A DNA stretch of 64,000 bases, from contig VYFX01000063.1 of the NCBI GenBank assembly GCA_009842205.1, positions 62,001 through 126,000 of the forward strand, given 5' to 3'. Positions 55,736 through 64,000 of this stretch are shown one piece after another. The notes beneath the pieces were generated by a model that saw only the letters and a program-made list of their open reading frames with translations, did not search any database and was not told the origin of the DNA. The first letter of the stretch is position 1. Every line of letters begins with the position of its first letter. Position numbers and translations under genes: made by a program. The DNA is from Paracoccaceae bacterium (GTDB taxonomy: Bacteria; Pseudomonadota; Alphaproteobacteria; Rhodobacterales; Rhodobacteraceae).

Positions 55736-56122
55736 TTACCTTTCTTCATAGATTCTGATATGTTGACGGCCAGCTTCAAAAGCAAGTTTTGTGGCTTCTT
55801 GAATACTCTTGTTTCTTGATTTCACAAGTTTGATCAACATCGGTAGATTTACCCCCGTAAGGATTGTTCCGGGTGTTTTGCGACAGGCACAAACCGATAG
55901 GTTGGAAGGTGAACTGCCATAAATATCCGTCAGGATAACGACACCATTTCCCTGATCCACCTCACAGATGGCAGTACAGATTTCGGCCTCCTTTTCATTC
56001 CGGTCAATATTGTCATCCATGGTTATTGCTGCCAGATTTTGCTGTTTGCCCAAGATCTGTTCAAGGCAATCGCACAATTCGAGTGCAAAATTACCATTTG
56101 CAACAATAACAATCCCTATCAC
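55736..56122 (-). CDS. EIIA-Man-like PTS protein lacking the active-site histidine
   Basis: The protein has the EIIA-Man fold: an N-terminal strand-loop GIVIVANG, the VVILTDIYGSSPSNL segment (about 62-76), and GVNLPMLIKLV (about 90-100). In the family the loop reads T/A-H-G, with the phosphate-accepting His at residue 9 or 10. Here the codon is AAT, giving N9, a single C-to-A change from CAT. Without the histidine it cannot carry phosphate in the usual way. The gene is otherwise full length (128 residues, GTG start 56122) and undamaged, so a non-phosphorylated regulatory role is possible. Confidence 0.88.
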   Translation of the reverse strand: MIGIVIVANGNFALELCDCLEQILGKQQNLAAITMDDNIDRNEKEAEICTAICEVDQGNGVVILTDIYGSSPSNLSVCACRKTPGTILTGVNLPMLIKLVKSRNKSIQEATKLAFEAGRQHIRIYEER

Positions 56123-56233
56123 CTGAAATTGCCCCCAATCATGACTTTTCGGGACTGTTGTGATCTGTTTTTCATTTCAGTCATATATTCAAGGTATATT
56201 ACCCAAGGCTATTGATTACAACAATTGCGGCAT

Positions 56234-56668
56234 TCAATGTTTCCGTTCTCCAGTCAACAATACATATAATGCCTTGGCAATAATTCTGTTGCCTTTAGCA
56301 TAAATACAGGGAATTTTGTAATTTAATAACTCATGGGTACGAAACGGAGGCAATCGTTTTTTTTCCGTTTTTGAAAGATCGATGACGGTCGTTAGCTTGA
56401 TATTTTCCTGCCAGGGCAGTTTCAAAATCCCTAAATATCTTGATTCAATCAATCCCGCATTGCTTTTCAACGGGCTTAGATACAAGCCATCGGACCTTAC
56501 CATCACATTTGTTTGATCATCGGCCACAAGTGTTGCTCCAAGCGATATCATTTCGATGGCCAAGATGCTTTTGCCTGATCCTGAGGGGCCGATGATAAGA
56601 ACACCTTTTTCCTCGAGGGCGATGGCTGAGGCATTAACGCTTATTTCCTTGCCAGCAGTTTTTTCCAT
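56234..56668 (-). CDS. hprK: Short alphaproteobacterial HPr kinase/phosphorylase with altered residues
   Basis: This 144-residue protein is the C-terminal-domain-only HprK found in Alphaproteobacteria, which phosphorylates the serine of HPr. The Walker A loop GPSGSGKS (27-34) and the VADD catalytic segment (48-51) are present. Two positions differ from what I know of the family. The His before Ala-Ser ahead of Walker A is Asn (N12 in SVNASAIAL), and the RG of the RGxG signature is RY (ESRYLG, 75-80). It may have reduced or changed activity. It starts 4 bases after the aldolase stop; EIIA follows about 110 bases later. Confidence 0.85.
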   Translation of the reverse strand: MEKTAGKEISVNASAIALEEKGVLIIGPSGSGKSILAIEMISLGATLVADDQTNVMVRSDGLYLSPLKSNAGLIESRYLGILKLPWQENIKLTTVIDLSKTEKKRLPPFRTHELLNYKIPCIYAKGNRIIAKALYVLLTGERKH

Positions 56669-56672
56669 TCAC

Positions 56673-57491
56673 TTAATAACTTGAGGTCTGGTCGTCGGTT
56701 TCACTTTTTGTAATCAGGTTCAACCCCTTTTTTACCTCGGAGATGTTTTGCTTGGCTGCACCTGAAAGCAATCTTACATCGCTGAGGAGGGTTACCAGAT
56801 CAAACCCCCATTCGATGGCCCTGATTGCATATTCAGATGACCCGGTATGGATACCAGCAATAATACCTTCGTCCTTGCATGCAAACATTACATTCTTGAT
56901 GCATTCAATCATTTCTGGTTCCTGGCGGTCCAAACCTGGTGGTAATTTACCATTGGTAACCCCCAGGGTCAGGTCGGCTGGGCCTATGTAAACACCATCT
57001 AGTCCGGGAGTGGTTACGATTTCTCGAAGATTGGAGTAGGCTTCACCGGTCTCGATCATTGCAAAACAGGTGACATTCTCGTTTGCTTCCTTGTAGTAGT
57101 TGTCACCGGCGCCATAAAGGGCTCTGGTTGGGCCAAAACTTCTCGTGCCCTTTGGGGGATACCTGACGTAGGATACCAACTCTTCGGCTTGAGCACGATT
57201 ATTTATCATGGGACAAATGATCCCGTAAGCACCAGCATCCAGTGATTTCATGATAATTCCTGGTTCCAGCCAGGGAACTCTGGCCATCGGAGTTGTATTG
57301 CTTGCCCTCATGGTTTGGAACATTCTGACAGCATCTGTATAATCAACGACACCATGTTGCATGTCAATGGTAATGCTGTCATAGCCCTGAGCAGCGAGAA
57401 TCTCGGAAATGAATGGATTGGCGATGGAACACCATGCATTAAGAACGGGTCTTTTTTCGCCGAAAGCCTTTTTCACTCTATTTTTTATCAT
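56673..57491 (-). CDS. HpcH/HpaI-family aldolase
   Basis: This divalent-metal class II aldolase of about 272 residues cleaves or forms 4-hydroxy-2-oxo acids. Signatures are DSITIDMQHGVVD (about 38-50) with the catalytic histidine, MARVPW with its arginine (about 69-74), AMIETGEAYSNL (metal-binding Glu, about 143-154) and the IGPADLTLG segment (metal Asp, about 168). ATG 57491 has AGGA a few bases ahead. Being first in the hprK run, it may be controlled with those genes. Substrate unknown. Confidence 0.88.
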   Translation of the reverse strand: MIKNRVKKAFGEKRPVLNAWCSIANPFISEILAAQGYDSITIDMQHGVVDYTDAVRMFQTMRASNTTPMARVPWLEPGIIMKSLDAGAYGIICPMINNRAQAEELVSYVRYPPKGTRSFGPTRALYGAGDNYYKEANENVTCFAMIETGEAYSNLREIVTTPGLDGVYIGPADLTLGVTNGKLPPGLDRQEPEMIECIKNVMFACKDEGIIAGIHTGSSEYAIRAIEWGFDLVTLLSDVRLLSGAAKQNISEVKKGLNLITKSETDDQTSSY

Positions 57492-57687
57492 CACTTTTCC
57501 TGTTTCTTAATGAATGTTGAACATTCCAATCAATGGTTGGTTAAATTAAAAGACGAGATTTCATACTAGATTTTGTAAAAGAATTTTCAAGGCAAAGCCT
57601 TTACTGTTCGGGTAAATGCTTGCAATAGCAATTGCTCGAATTTGCCATGAGGGAACAACAAGACTTTTGCATGGTTTTGACCAATTT

Positions 57688-58629
57688 CTATTGTTTCATT
57701 TCCTGTGCAGGCAGGGATCTGATGGTAATCACTATACCCGCCCCGATAATCAAGGCTATGCCGAATATACCTATCACATCAGGAATTTGAGACCAGATAA
57801 TCCACCCCCAAAAACCGGCAAATATCAAAAAACTGTATTCAAAAATGGTTACAAATGTGGGTTCAGCTACCTGATATCCCTTGATCAAGCCAGCTACAGC
57901 CAGAAGAGAGCCAGACGCTTGAATTACGGTCCAGAAAATAAACTCGGAAGTTATGGGTTTCCAACCTGACAGAAAAAATGGGGCTATACTGATGGTTTCG
58001 GGTGAAAGGTTCAGCAGGGTAAGTATGATCGAACCACCGAAACCGAAACAGCCAATCATGGCAAAAAAGCCAAATAACAGGACAGAGGTTTTCTCGTCGG
58101 CACAATAGTGCCTTGTCAGGATTTGTCCCATGGCGTACAAGGCACCGGCCATCAAGGGGAAAATAGTGAATATACTGAAATTCCCTATATCGGGCTTAAG
58201 CACCATCAAGACACCTATGGAACCCAACACAACGCACAAAATCCTGAGAAGCCCGACTTTGGTTTTGAAAAACAGGACCGAGAATCCCAGAATAAAAATG
58301 GGAGAACTGAACAAGGCTGCTCCTGCTTCTGCAATCGGCATCAGTGCCAGTGAACCAAAATACAGGATCATGGAAGAGGCAATCAATACCGAACGAATGA
58401 AGACAATTCCAGGTCTCTGTGGCCAAAGACTGTGTCCTTTGTAAATGCAAAAGACTATTATCGCGATACATCCAATAATAGATCTAAGAAAATGAAATTG
58501 CCAAACACCGGCTTCCAGGGCAATAAACCGGACAAAATTATCGATAAGACCAATGACAAACATCGAGGGGATTATGTAGAACCCACCCAATAAGGTATTC
58601 GGTATCTTTGAAAGGAAATTAGAATTCAT
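57688..58629 (-). CDS. DMT-superfamily (EamA) transporter
   Basis: Ten hydrophobic helices form two EamA repeats (about 15-145 and 165-305). Typical short segments include EAGAALFSSPIFILGFSVLF (about 94-113). The substrate is not predictable. It is followed downstream by the aldolase gene after about 200 bases and preceded by manC on the same strand after 38 bases. Confidence 0.86.
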   Translation of the reverse strand: MNSNFLSKIPNTLLGGFYIIPSMFVIGLIDNFVRFIALEAGVWQFHFLRSIIGCIAIIVFCIYKGHSLWPQRPGIVFIRSVLIASSMILYFGSLALMPIAEAGAALFSSPIFILGFSVLFFKTKVGLLRILCVVLGSIGVLMVLKPDIGNFSIFTIFPLMAGALYAMGQILTRHYCADEKTSVLLFGFFAMIGCFGFGGSIILTLLNLSPETISIAPFFLSGWKPITSEFIFWTVIQASGSLLAVAGLIKGYQVAEPTFVTIFEYSFLIFAGFWGWIIWSQIPDVIGIFGIALIIGAGIVITIRSLPAQEMKQ

Positions 58630-58667
58630 ATTCTGGTCTTACATGCGGTTTGAAGGCTTAGGAAATA

Positions 58668-60110
58668 TTAATCCCGGATACGCCCAAAATCATCTTCGAA
58701 ACGAATAATGTCATCTTCCCCCAAATAACTTCCACATTGCACTTCTATAACCTCCAGTTCTTCACTTCCCGGGTTTTCCAACCGGTGTCTTGCGCCCAAG
58801 GGAATATAGGTTGATTGATTCGGTTCAAGTGTAAGAATGGTGTCATCACATGTAACCTTGGCAAGACCCCTTACTACAGTCCAGTGTTCCGAACGGTGCC
58901 TGTGGGCCTGGAGTGAGAGTTTTGCATTGGGATGGACCATCAATGATTTGACCTGGAAACCTTCCCCCTGCCGAATACTTTCATAGGAACCCCATGGTCG
59001 GTACACCCGCTTGTGTTCAATGAGTTCATTTCGATTATTGGTCTGAAGCTCGGTAATTACCCCCTTGGCAAGTTCCAACTTATCAAGGGTTGAAACCAAA
59101 ATGGCATCAGAGGTTTCGATCACTGCAGTTTCCTTCAAACCTACAGTGGCAACCAAACGGCTGGTGGATTTGACAATATTACCAGATGAGCCTATCGAAA
59201 TCACATCTCCTGTCAGGGAATTATTATCTTCATCAAGATCTGATAAGGTATGGATACGTTTCCAGGTACCCAGATCAGCCCATTTGGTACTGACCATAAC
59301 CACGACCGCTTTGGATGTTTTTTCCAGAAACCCTCTTTCAAAGGATCTAGCTGGCAAGGTATCGTATGGGGGTCCCGGCCAGTAGAGTGGTGTATTGACT
59401 ACAGCATTGTCAGATGCCGACCGCAAGGCAGTTAGGGATTCATGGTCGATTTTTTCCAATTCCTCAAGAAACAGCGAGGGCTTCATCAAGTATATTCCAA
59501 GATTCCAAAGGGATTTATCCCACTCAAGGGTAGCCTTCTTGCCTGTGGTATCCGATTTTCTTTGAAACTGATCCAAACTGAAGACATCAGTTTCCAACTG
59601 TTGTCCCATTTGGGCATAACCATAATCCTGAGTGTGGGTTTCAGGCCTTACTCCAAAAGTGACAATCCTGTTTTTGCCTGCCCAGTCGACTCCCTTGACA
59701 AGCGCTTGCACGAAAACATCAAGATCATCAAAATAGCCATCGATTGGAAGAATCAGCAGGTAGGGATCACAATCCATTTTGATAGCATTCAATGCGGTTA
59801 TCGCAAGTGGAGGCAAGGTATTTTTGGGAGTGTTTTCGATAATGATCAAGCTTGGTTCTGTACCCTGATCCCGGCATTGTTCCTGAACAAAAAACCTATA
59901 TTCATCAAGGCACAGTACAATCGGATCGAGGACATCAAATCCCTGTTCCCTTAACCGGGGGATACGATCAAGGGTTTCCTGAAAGAAGGTACTATTTCCC
60001 CTTATGGAGAGAAATTGTTTAGGCAGTTTTTGTCTCGAAAGTGGCCATAATCGAGTTCCCCACCCTCCAGCAAGCAGGACAGGTTGAATTTGAGTATTGG
60101 AATTAATCAT
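58668..60110 (-). CDS. manC: Bifunctional mannose-1-phosphate guanylyltransferase / mannose-6-phosphate isomerase
   Basis: This enzyme supplies GDP-mannose for surface polysaccharides. The N-terminal nucleotidyltransferase has the signature LLAGGWGTRLWPLSRQKLPKQF (about 12-33). The C-terminal cupin (about 365-475) is a type II phosphomannose isomerase, with RPWGSYESI and the metal motif QAHRHRSEHW. The length of 480 residues is normal. No other polysaccharide genes adjoin it. Confidence 0.94.
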   Translation of the reverse strand: MINSNTQIQPVLLAGGWGTRLWPLSRQKLPKQFLSIRGNSTFFQETLDRIPRLREQGFDVLDPIVLCLDEYRFFVQEQCRDQGTEPSLIIIENTPKNTLPPLAITALNAIKMDCDPYLLILPIDGYFDDLDVFVQALVKGVDWAGKNRIVTFGVRPETHTQDYGYAQMGQQLETDVFSLDQFQRKSDTTGKKATLEWDKSLWNLGIYLMKPSLFLEELEKIDHESLTALRSASDNAVVNTPLYWPGPPYDTLPARSFERGFLEKTSKAVVVMVSTKWADLGTWKRIHTLSDLDEDNNSLTGDVISIGSSGNIVKSTSRLVATVGLKETAVIETSDAILVSTLDKLELAKGVITELQTNNRNELIEHKRVYRPWGSYESIRQGEGFQVKSLMVHPNAKLSLQAHRHRSEHWTVVRGLAKVTCDDTILTLEPNQSTYIPLGARHRLENPGSEELEVIEVQCGSYLGEDDIIRFEDDFGRIRD

Positions 60111-60302
60111 TGCGAATTATTAAATCAGAATTTATCAACATTATGGGTTTTTGCTTTCCAACAAAAAATTGGGTTCAAAATCACGATATACCAAATAAAT
60201 CTTTGTAAATTCCTAATATTTGGTTTTGTCAAATAAACCAAACCAATATGCAGGGTAAAAGCAGGATCTTTACCAATAAAGGATCACAACAAAAGGACAA
60301 GC

Positions 60303-61469
60303 ATGAAATTTGCACCGATTACGGATAGACTCATGAATCTTGGTTCGGATAAATGGACCCTCCATTTTCGTACGAGAGAGTTGAGGGCCAAGGGTGAGCC
60401 TGTTATCGAATTGACCATTGGTGAACCAGATTTAACACCTGACAGGGAGGTACTTGAAGCCCTAGTTTCATCCCTGTACTCGGGTCGAATAAAATATTCC
60501 TATGGTCGAGGTGAACCAGATACCCTTAAGGCAATTGCTAAAAAATATACCAAAACCAGGGGATATCAGGTTGATGTGGAAAATGTCATTTGTTTTCCCG
60601 GTACCCAAACCGCAATTTTTGCCACCATCTTGGGATTGACCGATGAAAGTGATTCCATTCTGGTTGGCGATCCCTACTATGCGACCTACGAGGGTCTAAT
60701 TGCTTCTACAGGCGCCAAAAGGATTTCTGTACCGTTGAAGCAGGAACATGGATTCAGAATGCAGGCCTCAGACCTTGAACGTGAAATCAGGGAAGATTCA
60801 CGCTTGCTGCTCCTCAACAACCCCAACAATCCTACAGGATCGGTTTTATCAAGGAAGGAAATACAGGAAATCTGTCGGGTTTGCGAAAGGCATGATCTTT
60901 GGATACTTGCAGATGAAGTATACGAAAATCTGGTTTATGACGGAGAGTTTTATTCTCCGTTGATGGAAGAAAACTACCGGGACCGGATAATCAGTGTTGC
61001 TTCGGTATCCAAGACCTATGGTGTTCCGGGATTCAGAAGCGGGTGGGCAGTCGGCCCCAAGGAATTTTGCAGTCACCTAGTACCTCTGGCCGAAACCATG
61101 CTCTTTGGTGGGGTACCCTTTATTGCTGATGCAACTGCTTTTGCTCTCAATTCAACCAGTGATTTCGTCGATCGAATGGGTTCATCCTACTTGCATCGGG
61201 CAAAATTGATCGTGGAAGCCCTTGCTCCCTCCAACAAGATAAAGCCATTTTTGCCCAGTTCAGGTATGTTCATACTGATAGATGTAACCGGTACGGGAAT
61301 GGATGGTGAAGAGTTTGCATGGAAACTTCTGGAAACCGAGAAGGTGGCCGTGATGCCCGGGAATTCATTTGGCAAGAATGCTGCTTCCTTCGTACGGTTA
61401 AGTTTGACCGTTGAAGACGATTTGCTGGTTGAGGCATGCCACAGAATAAGATCATTTGTTCAGGCCTAG
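60303..61469 (+). CDS. aruH: Class I/II aminotransferase, probable arginine:pyruvate transaminase (AruH-like)
   Basis: This fold-type I PLP enzyme of 388 residues has NPNNPTG (about 165-171), the ADEVYENL segment with its PLP aspartate (about 200), and the PLP lysine in SVSKTYGVPGFRSGW (about 236-250). Its YYATYEGLIASTGAK and GEEFAWKLLE segments look like AruH of Pseudomonas. The gene downstream encodes an AruI-like 2-ketoarginine decarboxylase 11 bases later, which strongly supports this role. A general aminotransferase remains possible. Confidence 0.75.
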   Translation: MKFAPITDRLMNLGSDKWTLHFRTRELRAKGEPVIELTIGEPDLTPDREVLEALVSSLYSGRIKYSYGRGEPDTLKAIAKKYTKTRGYQVDVENVICFPGTQTAIFATILGLTDESDSILVGDPYYATYEGLIASTGAKRISVPLKQEHGFRMQASDLEREIREDSRLLLLNNPNNPTGSVLSRKEIQEICRVCERHDLWILADEVYENLVYDGEFYSPLMEENYRDRIISVASVSKTYGVPGFRSGWAVGPKEFCSHLVPLAETMLFGGVPFIADATAFALNSTSDFVDRMGSSYLHRAKLIVEALAPSNKIKPFLPSSGMFILIDVTGTGMDGEEFAWKLLETEKVAVMPGNSFGKNAASFVRLSLTVEDDLLVEACHRIRSFVQA

Positions 61470-61480
61470 GGCTAGTCACC

Positions 61481-63088
61481 ATGAATGAAGTTTCGAATAC
61501 GCAATTGAAAACACCCTTCGGCAAAGCGCTGATTACCTGTCTGGAAGAGCAGGGGGTCGAATACATTTTTGGAATTCCCGGCGTGCATACCGTTGAATTG
61601 TACAGGTATCTCGGAAACTCGACAATTCGACACATTACTCCAAGGCATGAACAGGGGGCCGGATTTATGGCTGATGGTTATGCCAGGGTTTCAGGAAAGC
61701 CGGGTGTATGTTTTTTGATTACCGGTCCCGGATTGACCAATGCATTGACTCCCATGGCCCAAGCTCGTGCAGATTCCATTCCCATGGTGGTTATCTCAAC
61801 CGTAAATCCAGAACCCCGAGGGAGGAATGATTTTGGGCGACTCCACGAATTGCCCGATCAAACCGGCCTTCTAAGGAAGTTGGCTGTCTATCATCATAGA
61901 ATGAATAATCCAGAATGCCTGACCGAGGTGATGAATAAAGCTTTTAACTGGCATAGGTTAAATCGCCCAGGACCCGTTCATATTGAAATTCCCCTCGATG
62001 TGATCTCGACACATGTCGGGAAGATATCACCGGAAGCTGAAACTGGGATTGAATCGCCAACCCGGTTTGAAATCGACGGAATTGTCGAGGCATGTCAAAA
62101 GGCGAATCGCGTATCAATACTTGCTGGCGGTGGTGCTATTGGTTCCGGCGGCTTGATTGCCAACCTTTCGGAGCGTCTGGATGCACCCCTGATTACCACC
62201 ATAAATGCCAGGGGGATTGGGAAGGGGAGTGAATTGTCTGTGCCCATTAGTCCATCCCTGGAATGCACAAGAAACTTGTTGGAGGAATCTGATCTTGTCA
62301 TTGCCTTGGGTACAGAATTCGGCCCGACGGATTTCAATATTTACAAATCACTTCCCGAAATCAGGTTCAAGTTCCTGATCAGAGTGGACATTGACGAAAC
62401 CCAACTAACCAGAGGGCCGAAAGCCGATATTGCCGTTTGTTCGGATGTCGTTGGATTTTTGAAGCCGCTCCTGGAGTTGCTCCCGACAACCACCAGGAAT
62501 AGTCGAGGTAGGGAAAGAGCCAAGCAGACCATTGAAGAGGTAAAATCAATCCTGTCTCCTGAGGAAATGAATTACATAAATATCATCCATGCGATTCAGA
62601 AAGAACTTCCCGATAGCATTCTGGTTGGTGATTCAAACCAAATATCTTACGCCGGCAATCTGTATTGTCACATTCACAAGGACACCGGTTGGTTCAATGC
62701 AGCAACAGGTTATGGTGCCCTAGGGTATTCGGTTCCTGCAGCCATTGGTGCTTCCCTGGCAGATTCCTCTGCCCCATTGGTTTGTCTTGTTGGAGATGGG
62801 GGATTCCAGTTTACACTTGCTGAAATGGGAACGGCTGTGGATGAGCAAGTCCCGGTTAATTTCGTGGTATTCAACAATCTGGGGTATGGTGAAATCAAGA
62901 ACTACATGATTAATCAGGGTATCGAGCCGATTGGGGTGGATCCCTTGCCACCAGATTTCGAGCATATTGCTCGGGCCTACAGAATTCCCTTTGCAAGGGT
63001 CAGGAAACCCCAACAGTTGATAAATATACTGAGACAGCCAATTCAGGACAAATTACCTCGTCTCATCGAGTATGTTGAAAAGGCCTGA
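61481..63088 (+). CDS. aruI: Thiamine-diphosphate enzyme, probable 5-guanidino-2-oxopentanoate decarboxylase (AruI-like)
   Basis: This acetolactate-synthase-family enzyme has the N-terminal catalytic Glu in PRHEQGAGFMADGYARVSGKPG, a central nucleotide-like domain and the C-terminal ThDP motif GDGGFQFTLAEMGTAVDEQVPVNFVVFNN. GIPGVHTVELYRYL is typical of AruI. It decarboxylates 2-ketoarginine to 4-guanidinobutyraldehyde, the step after AruH. Start ATG 61481 gives 535 residues. The pair implies the arginine transaminase route, but the later dehydrogenase and guanidinobutyrase genes are not in the window. Confidence 0.8.
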   Translation: MNEVSNTQLKTPFGKALITCLEEQGVEYIFGIPGVHTVELYRYLGNSTIRHITPRHEQGAGFMADGYARVSGKPGVCFLITGPGLTNALTPMAQARADSIPMVVISTVNPEPRGRNDFGRLHELPDQTGLLRKLAVYHHRMNNPECLTEVMNKAFNWHRLNRPGPVHIEIPLDVISTHVGKISPEAETGIESPTRFEIDGIVEACQKANRVSILAGGGAIGSGGLIANLSERLDAPLITTINARGIGKGSELSVPISPSLECTRNLLEESDLVIALGTEFGPTDFNIYKSLPEIRFKFLIRVDIDETQLTRGPKADIAVCSDVVGFLKPLLELLPTTTRNSRGRERAKQTIEEVKSILSPEEMNYINIIHAIQKELPDSILVGDSNQISYAGNLYCHIHKDTGWFNAATGYGALGYSVPAAIGASLADSSAPLVCLVGDGGFQFTLAEMGTAVDEQVPVNFVVFNNLGYGEIKNYMINQGIEPIGVDPLPPDFEHIARAYRIPFARVRKPQQLINILRQPIQDKLPRLIEYVEKA

Positions 63089-63198
63089 GTTCCCTTGCAA
63101 AAGAAAGGCCCATCAAATTGATGAAGTTGAAACATTGGTGATCCAAAATTATCTACTTGTATGAACCATAAGGTAGATCAGGGAGTAATCGACAGCCC

Positions 63199-63732
63199 AT
63201 GAATTCCAAGGATGCAAACCATCGGGTGGAAAACGTTTCTCCAAAGGGTGAAGGTGAAGAACTGTGGAACGAAATAGTCAATAACGAACTGCAGTTGCTT
63301 GAGGAGTTCAGCCGGTCGGACAGGAAAAGTCTTTGGGATAAAATCGCCGACTTTGGCTCCAGAACGGGCAAGAAAGTACCGACACAGATACTGAGTACCA
63401 ATTATGAAGACAAATATGATGAGAAATCACTTTCAAGAAAAATAAGCAAATATGCACGGATTGCAGGCAAAAAAGTTGTTTTCCAGGTTCTTGTTTTGTA
63501 TTATTGTCTTCTGGATAAGGATACTCCCCAATGGGCCAAAGCGCCTATCATTAGTGCACTTGGATATTTCATATTTCCACTTGATGCCATTCCAGACATA
63601 ATTGTGGGAGCAGGTTATTCGGACGATTTGGGTGTACTTGTTGTTGCAATGGGTATGGTTTTGGCTCATGTCAAGGATGAGCACAAGGACCGGGCCAGAG
63701 AACAGGTTTCCAGGATTTTTGGAAACGATTGA
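63199..63732 (+). CDS. DUF1232 (YkvA-like) membrane-associated protein
   Basis: The C-terminal part (about 110-165) carries the YkvA/DUF1232 motif WAKAPIISALGYFIFPLDAIPD with its hydrophobic hairpin. The N-terminal 100 residues are charged, likely helical, and specific to this group. The function of the family is unknown. It starts about 110 bases after aruI and is 3 bases before atpI, so it may be expressed with it. Confidence 0.82.
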   Translation: MNSKDANHRVENVSPKGEGEELWNEIVNNELQLLEEFSRSDRKSLWDKIADFGSRTGKKVPTQILSTNYEDKYDEKSLSRKISKYARIAGKKVVFQVLVLYYCLLDKDTPQWAKAPIISALGYFIFPLDAIPDIIVGAGYSDDLGVLVVAMGMVLAHVKDEHKDRAREQVSRIFGND

Positions 63733-63735
63733 GAA

Positions 63736-64000
63736 ATGGTTGACATGACTGGTACTGACGATTTCGAACAAAAGAAAAACCTGGAGGAACGCATAAGGAA
63801 CCTAGAGGAAGAGATCAATCCACCCGAGAAGGAGCAAAGCCCGATTTCCCAAGCCAATATGGGTTGGCGAATGGTGGTTGACCTCGTTGCTGGAGTCGGG
63901 TTGGGCTTTGTAATTGGATATGGTTTGGATATTTTATTTGATACCAGACCTTTAAATATGATCTTGTTTGTATTATTAGGATTTGGAGCGGGAATTAACT
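63736..64000 (+). CDS. atpI: ATP synthase accessory protein AtpI (partial)
   Basis: The frame starts at ATG 63736 and remains open to the window edge. After a charged N-terminus that looks like a coiled coil (about 10-30), it enters the AtpI pattern GWRMVVDLVAGVGLGFVIGYGLDILFDT and a second hydrophobic stretch. AtpI helps assemble the c-ring or handle Mg2+ in F0F1 ATP synthase. The remaining atp genes would lie to the right of the window. ATG 63745 is another possible start. Confidence 0.88.
   Translation, partial: MVDMTGTDDFEQKKNLEERIRNLEEEINPPEKEQSPISQANMGWRMVVDLVAGVGLGFVIGYGLDILFDTRPLNMILFVLLGFGAGIN

Noticed and set aside
1..64000. CRISPR arrays, complete insertion sequences or prophage
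   Set aside because: No regularly spaced direct repeats, transposase genes or phage structural genes were seen; only one short tail-like fragment at 6444-6611.

Overview
The window is a chromosomal segment of an Alphaproteobacterium with fairly low G+C (roughly low to mid 40s by eye). The evidence for the class is the family mix: a fbc-type petABC operon, a short alphaproteobacterial-type HPr kinase beside an EIIA-Man-like protein and HPr, DUF1285, TRAP transporters, a PduO cobalamin adenosyltransferase next to a HIG1-type twin-transmembrane protein, and an AtpI gene at the right edge. A bacterial voltage-gated sodium channel beside NhaA and a Ca2+/Na+ antiporter suggests a marine or saline habitat. 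The species cannot be named from sequence alone. Start codons are often TTG or GTG, usually with a clear AGGAG-like site.

Layout. 1-6.0 kb: the end of polA, DUF1285, a SprT-like metalloprotease, a lone HNH nuclease and a TRAP dctPQM operon with its own promoter. 6.0-7.9 kb: G+C-rich debris with a broken AbiEii toxin and its intact partner. 8.2-11.6 kb: three cation-transport genes. 12-14.6 kb: convergent D-aminoacylase and D-threonine-aldolase-like genes (D-amino acid use). 15-16.5 kb: an intact, G+C-rich AbiEi/AbiEii module with a visible operator. 16.9-20.9 kb: an M14 deacylase, tRNA-Lys, dapF-mtaB and a GST. 21.3-22.4 kb: a second defence-like patch with mntA, a frameshifted HEPN toxin gene and an orphan Phd antitoxin. 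22.5-22.7 kb: an unassigned palindromic or structured element. 23-25.7 kb: petABC.

25.7-35.4 kb: an exonuclease-CBS-DUF294 fusion, an amidinotransferase, a Rieske ferredoxin, aroC, an EamA transporter, HU, and an adenine deaminase/AMP nucleosidase pair. 35.6-45.3 kb: an HD protein, then the homogentisate pathway. marR-maiA-thiolase runs leftward. hmgA-MBL-FAH-MBL-monooxygenase-DUF2783-rnhB runs rightward. A near-perfect MarR-type palindrome lies on the hmgA promoter.

45.4-64 kb: tRNA-Trp, a methyltransferase, parC, an iron-binding protein (futA type), etfBA with the adenosyltransferase, HIG1 and SDR genes, and a divergent 3-hydroxyacyl-CoA dehydrogenase. These are followed by a PTS regulatory operon whose EIIA has lost its phosphorylated histidine, an aldolase, an EamA transporter, manC, an aruH/aruI-like arginine transaminase pair, a DUF1232 protein and the start of atpI.

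The most unusual signals are the apparently crippled EIIA/HprK pair, the 190-base structured element upstream of petABC, and three damaged or orphaned toxin-antitoxin loci beside one intact one.
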